A stretch of DNA of 14,295 bases, taken from Candidatus Poseidoniaceae archaeon. Lineage in GTDB: Archaea > Thermoplasmatota > Poseidoniia > Poseidoniales > Poseidoniaceae. A program made the translations under genes and the position numbers. Of the stretch, positions 13,981-14,295 are shown in pieces (within the stretch, counting starts at the first letter, position 1; each line of letters opens with the position of its first letter). The notes below the pieces were generated by a model. It was not told the origin of the DNA, searched no databases, and saw nothing but the letters and a program-made list of their open reading frames with translations. The stretch covers positions 1 to 14,295 of the forward strand of contig JAPKCL010000041.1 in NCBI GenBank assembly GCA_028822955.1. Reading direction: 5' to 3'.

Positions 13981-14295
13981 ATGGCAGAAGACATATTGTA
14001 TATTGGAATTGATTTGGGAACCTTCCGTTCCGTCATGGTATCTTCGGATAGCCACGAAGAAGAAGAACTAACAGTAATTGGTACTCCAAAAGACCCAATT
14101 GCACGTAACTTTCTCAAGCGAGATGTTCTTTTTGGCGAAGAAGCCCTAAAGAATCGTCTAGCACTCAACCTTTTCCGACCTTTGGAATTGGGAGTTATCA
14201 AAGATACTCAAGAAGACCGTGAATTCATTGCACACTTCATTACCCACCTCATTTGTCTCTCAGACCCTGAAGACTGCGACACCTCGGTCGTAGTC
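13981..14295 (+). CDS. Actin/MreB/MamK-like ATPase (5' part only)
   Basis: The first 105 codons of an ASKHA-superfamily ATPase that continues past the right edge. The phosphate-1 loop is IGIDLGTFRS (8-17). It is followed by VIGTPKDPIAR (32-42), LFGEEALKNRLALNLFRPLE (50-69) and GVIKDTQ (71-77), then a helix with FITHLI. The order 'GxPKD ... GdEAl..R..l.l..Pl..Gvi' resembles MamK and related bacterial actins more than Hsp70. These proteins polymerise into ATP-dependent filaments that place organelles or shape cells. A stop codon (TAG) lies just upstream in frame, so ATG 13981 is the true limit. Subdomain 2, the phosphate-2 and adenosine motifs are beyond the window. An Hsp70- or Ta0583-like protein remains possible. 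Confidence 0.75.
   Translation, partial: MAEDILYIGIDLGTFRSVMVSSDSHEEEELTVIGTPKDPIARNFLKRDVLFGEEALKNRLALNLFRPLELGVIKDTQEDREFIAHFITHLICLSDPEDCDTSVVV

Noticed and set aside
1..14295. Mobile elements, CRISPR arrays, defence islands
   Set aside because: I found no transposase, integrase, terminal repeats or regularly spaced direct repeats. The content is mostly housekeeping and lipid metabolism.

Overview
The window reads as archaeal chromosomal DNA, A+T-leaning and densely coded. The evidence is an archaeal-type EF-2 with a diphthamide histidine site, archaeal uS12 and uS7, an archaeal isopentenyl phosphate kinase, an archaeal acetoacetyl-CoA-type thiolase, a zinc-finger-bearing KptA, TATA-box-like promoters and GGTGAT/GAGGTG-type ribosome binding sites. 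An uncultured marine euryarchaeon (Poseidoniales / Marine Group II-like) is my best guess from gene content. It is an inference; no 16S gene is present to test it.

Layout, left to right. On the minus strand (1-2724) is a run of ubiD-family decarboxylase, then a TPR-containing protein, then a Nudix hydrolase cut by the window edge. A 179-bp divergent intergenic region carries palindromes and two promoters. It leads into the plus-strand translation genes rps12, rps7 and fusA (EF-2), followed by a tightly linked MOSC-domain gene. Converging on MOSC from the minus strand are isopentenyl phosphate kinase (IPK) and a long fused gene: type 1 IPP isomerase joined to a geranylgeranyl diphosphate synthase. 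A short zinc-ribbon gene is divergent from IPK and ends exactly against the stop of kptA (tRNA 2'-phosphotransferase, minus). Divergent from kptA are a thiolase and an overlapping gene that looks like a cysteine-free DUF35 protein with a degenerate thiolase-fold front end. A larger protein with zinc ribbons at both ends follows, then the start of an actin/MamK-like ATPase that runs off the right edge.

The main theme is isoprenoid (archaeal lipid) synthesis. The thiolase (acetoacetyl-CoA), a UbiD enzyme of the size and type used to decarboxylate trans-anhydromevalonate phosphate, IPK (IP to IPP), and the fused isomerase/prenyl synthase (IPP to DMAPP to GGPP) cover several steps of the archaeal mevalonate route. 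HMG-CoA synthase and reductase, mevalonate kinase, the aconitase-X dehydratase and the UbiX-type flavin prenyltransferase are not in the window.

Most interesting points: the IDI-GGPPS fusion with a eukaryote-like isomerase half; the cysteine-free DUF35-like partner of the thiolase; the MamK-like actin; a perfect 10-bp inverted repeat that would hide the ubiD start codon; and a symmetric TATA-like element between IPK and the small zinc-ribbon gene. I saw no tRNA, rRNA, CRISPR array, insertion sequence or integrase.
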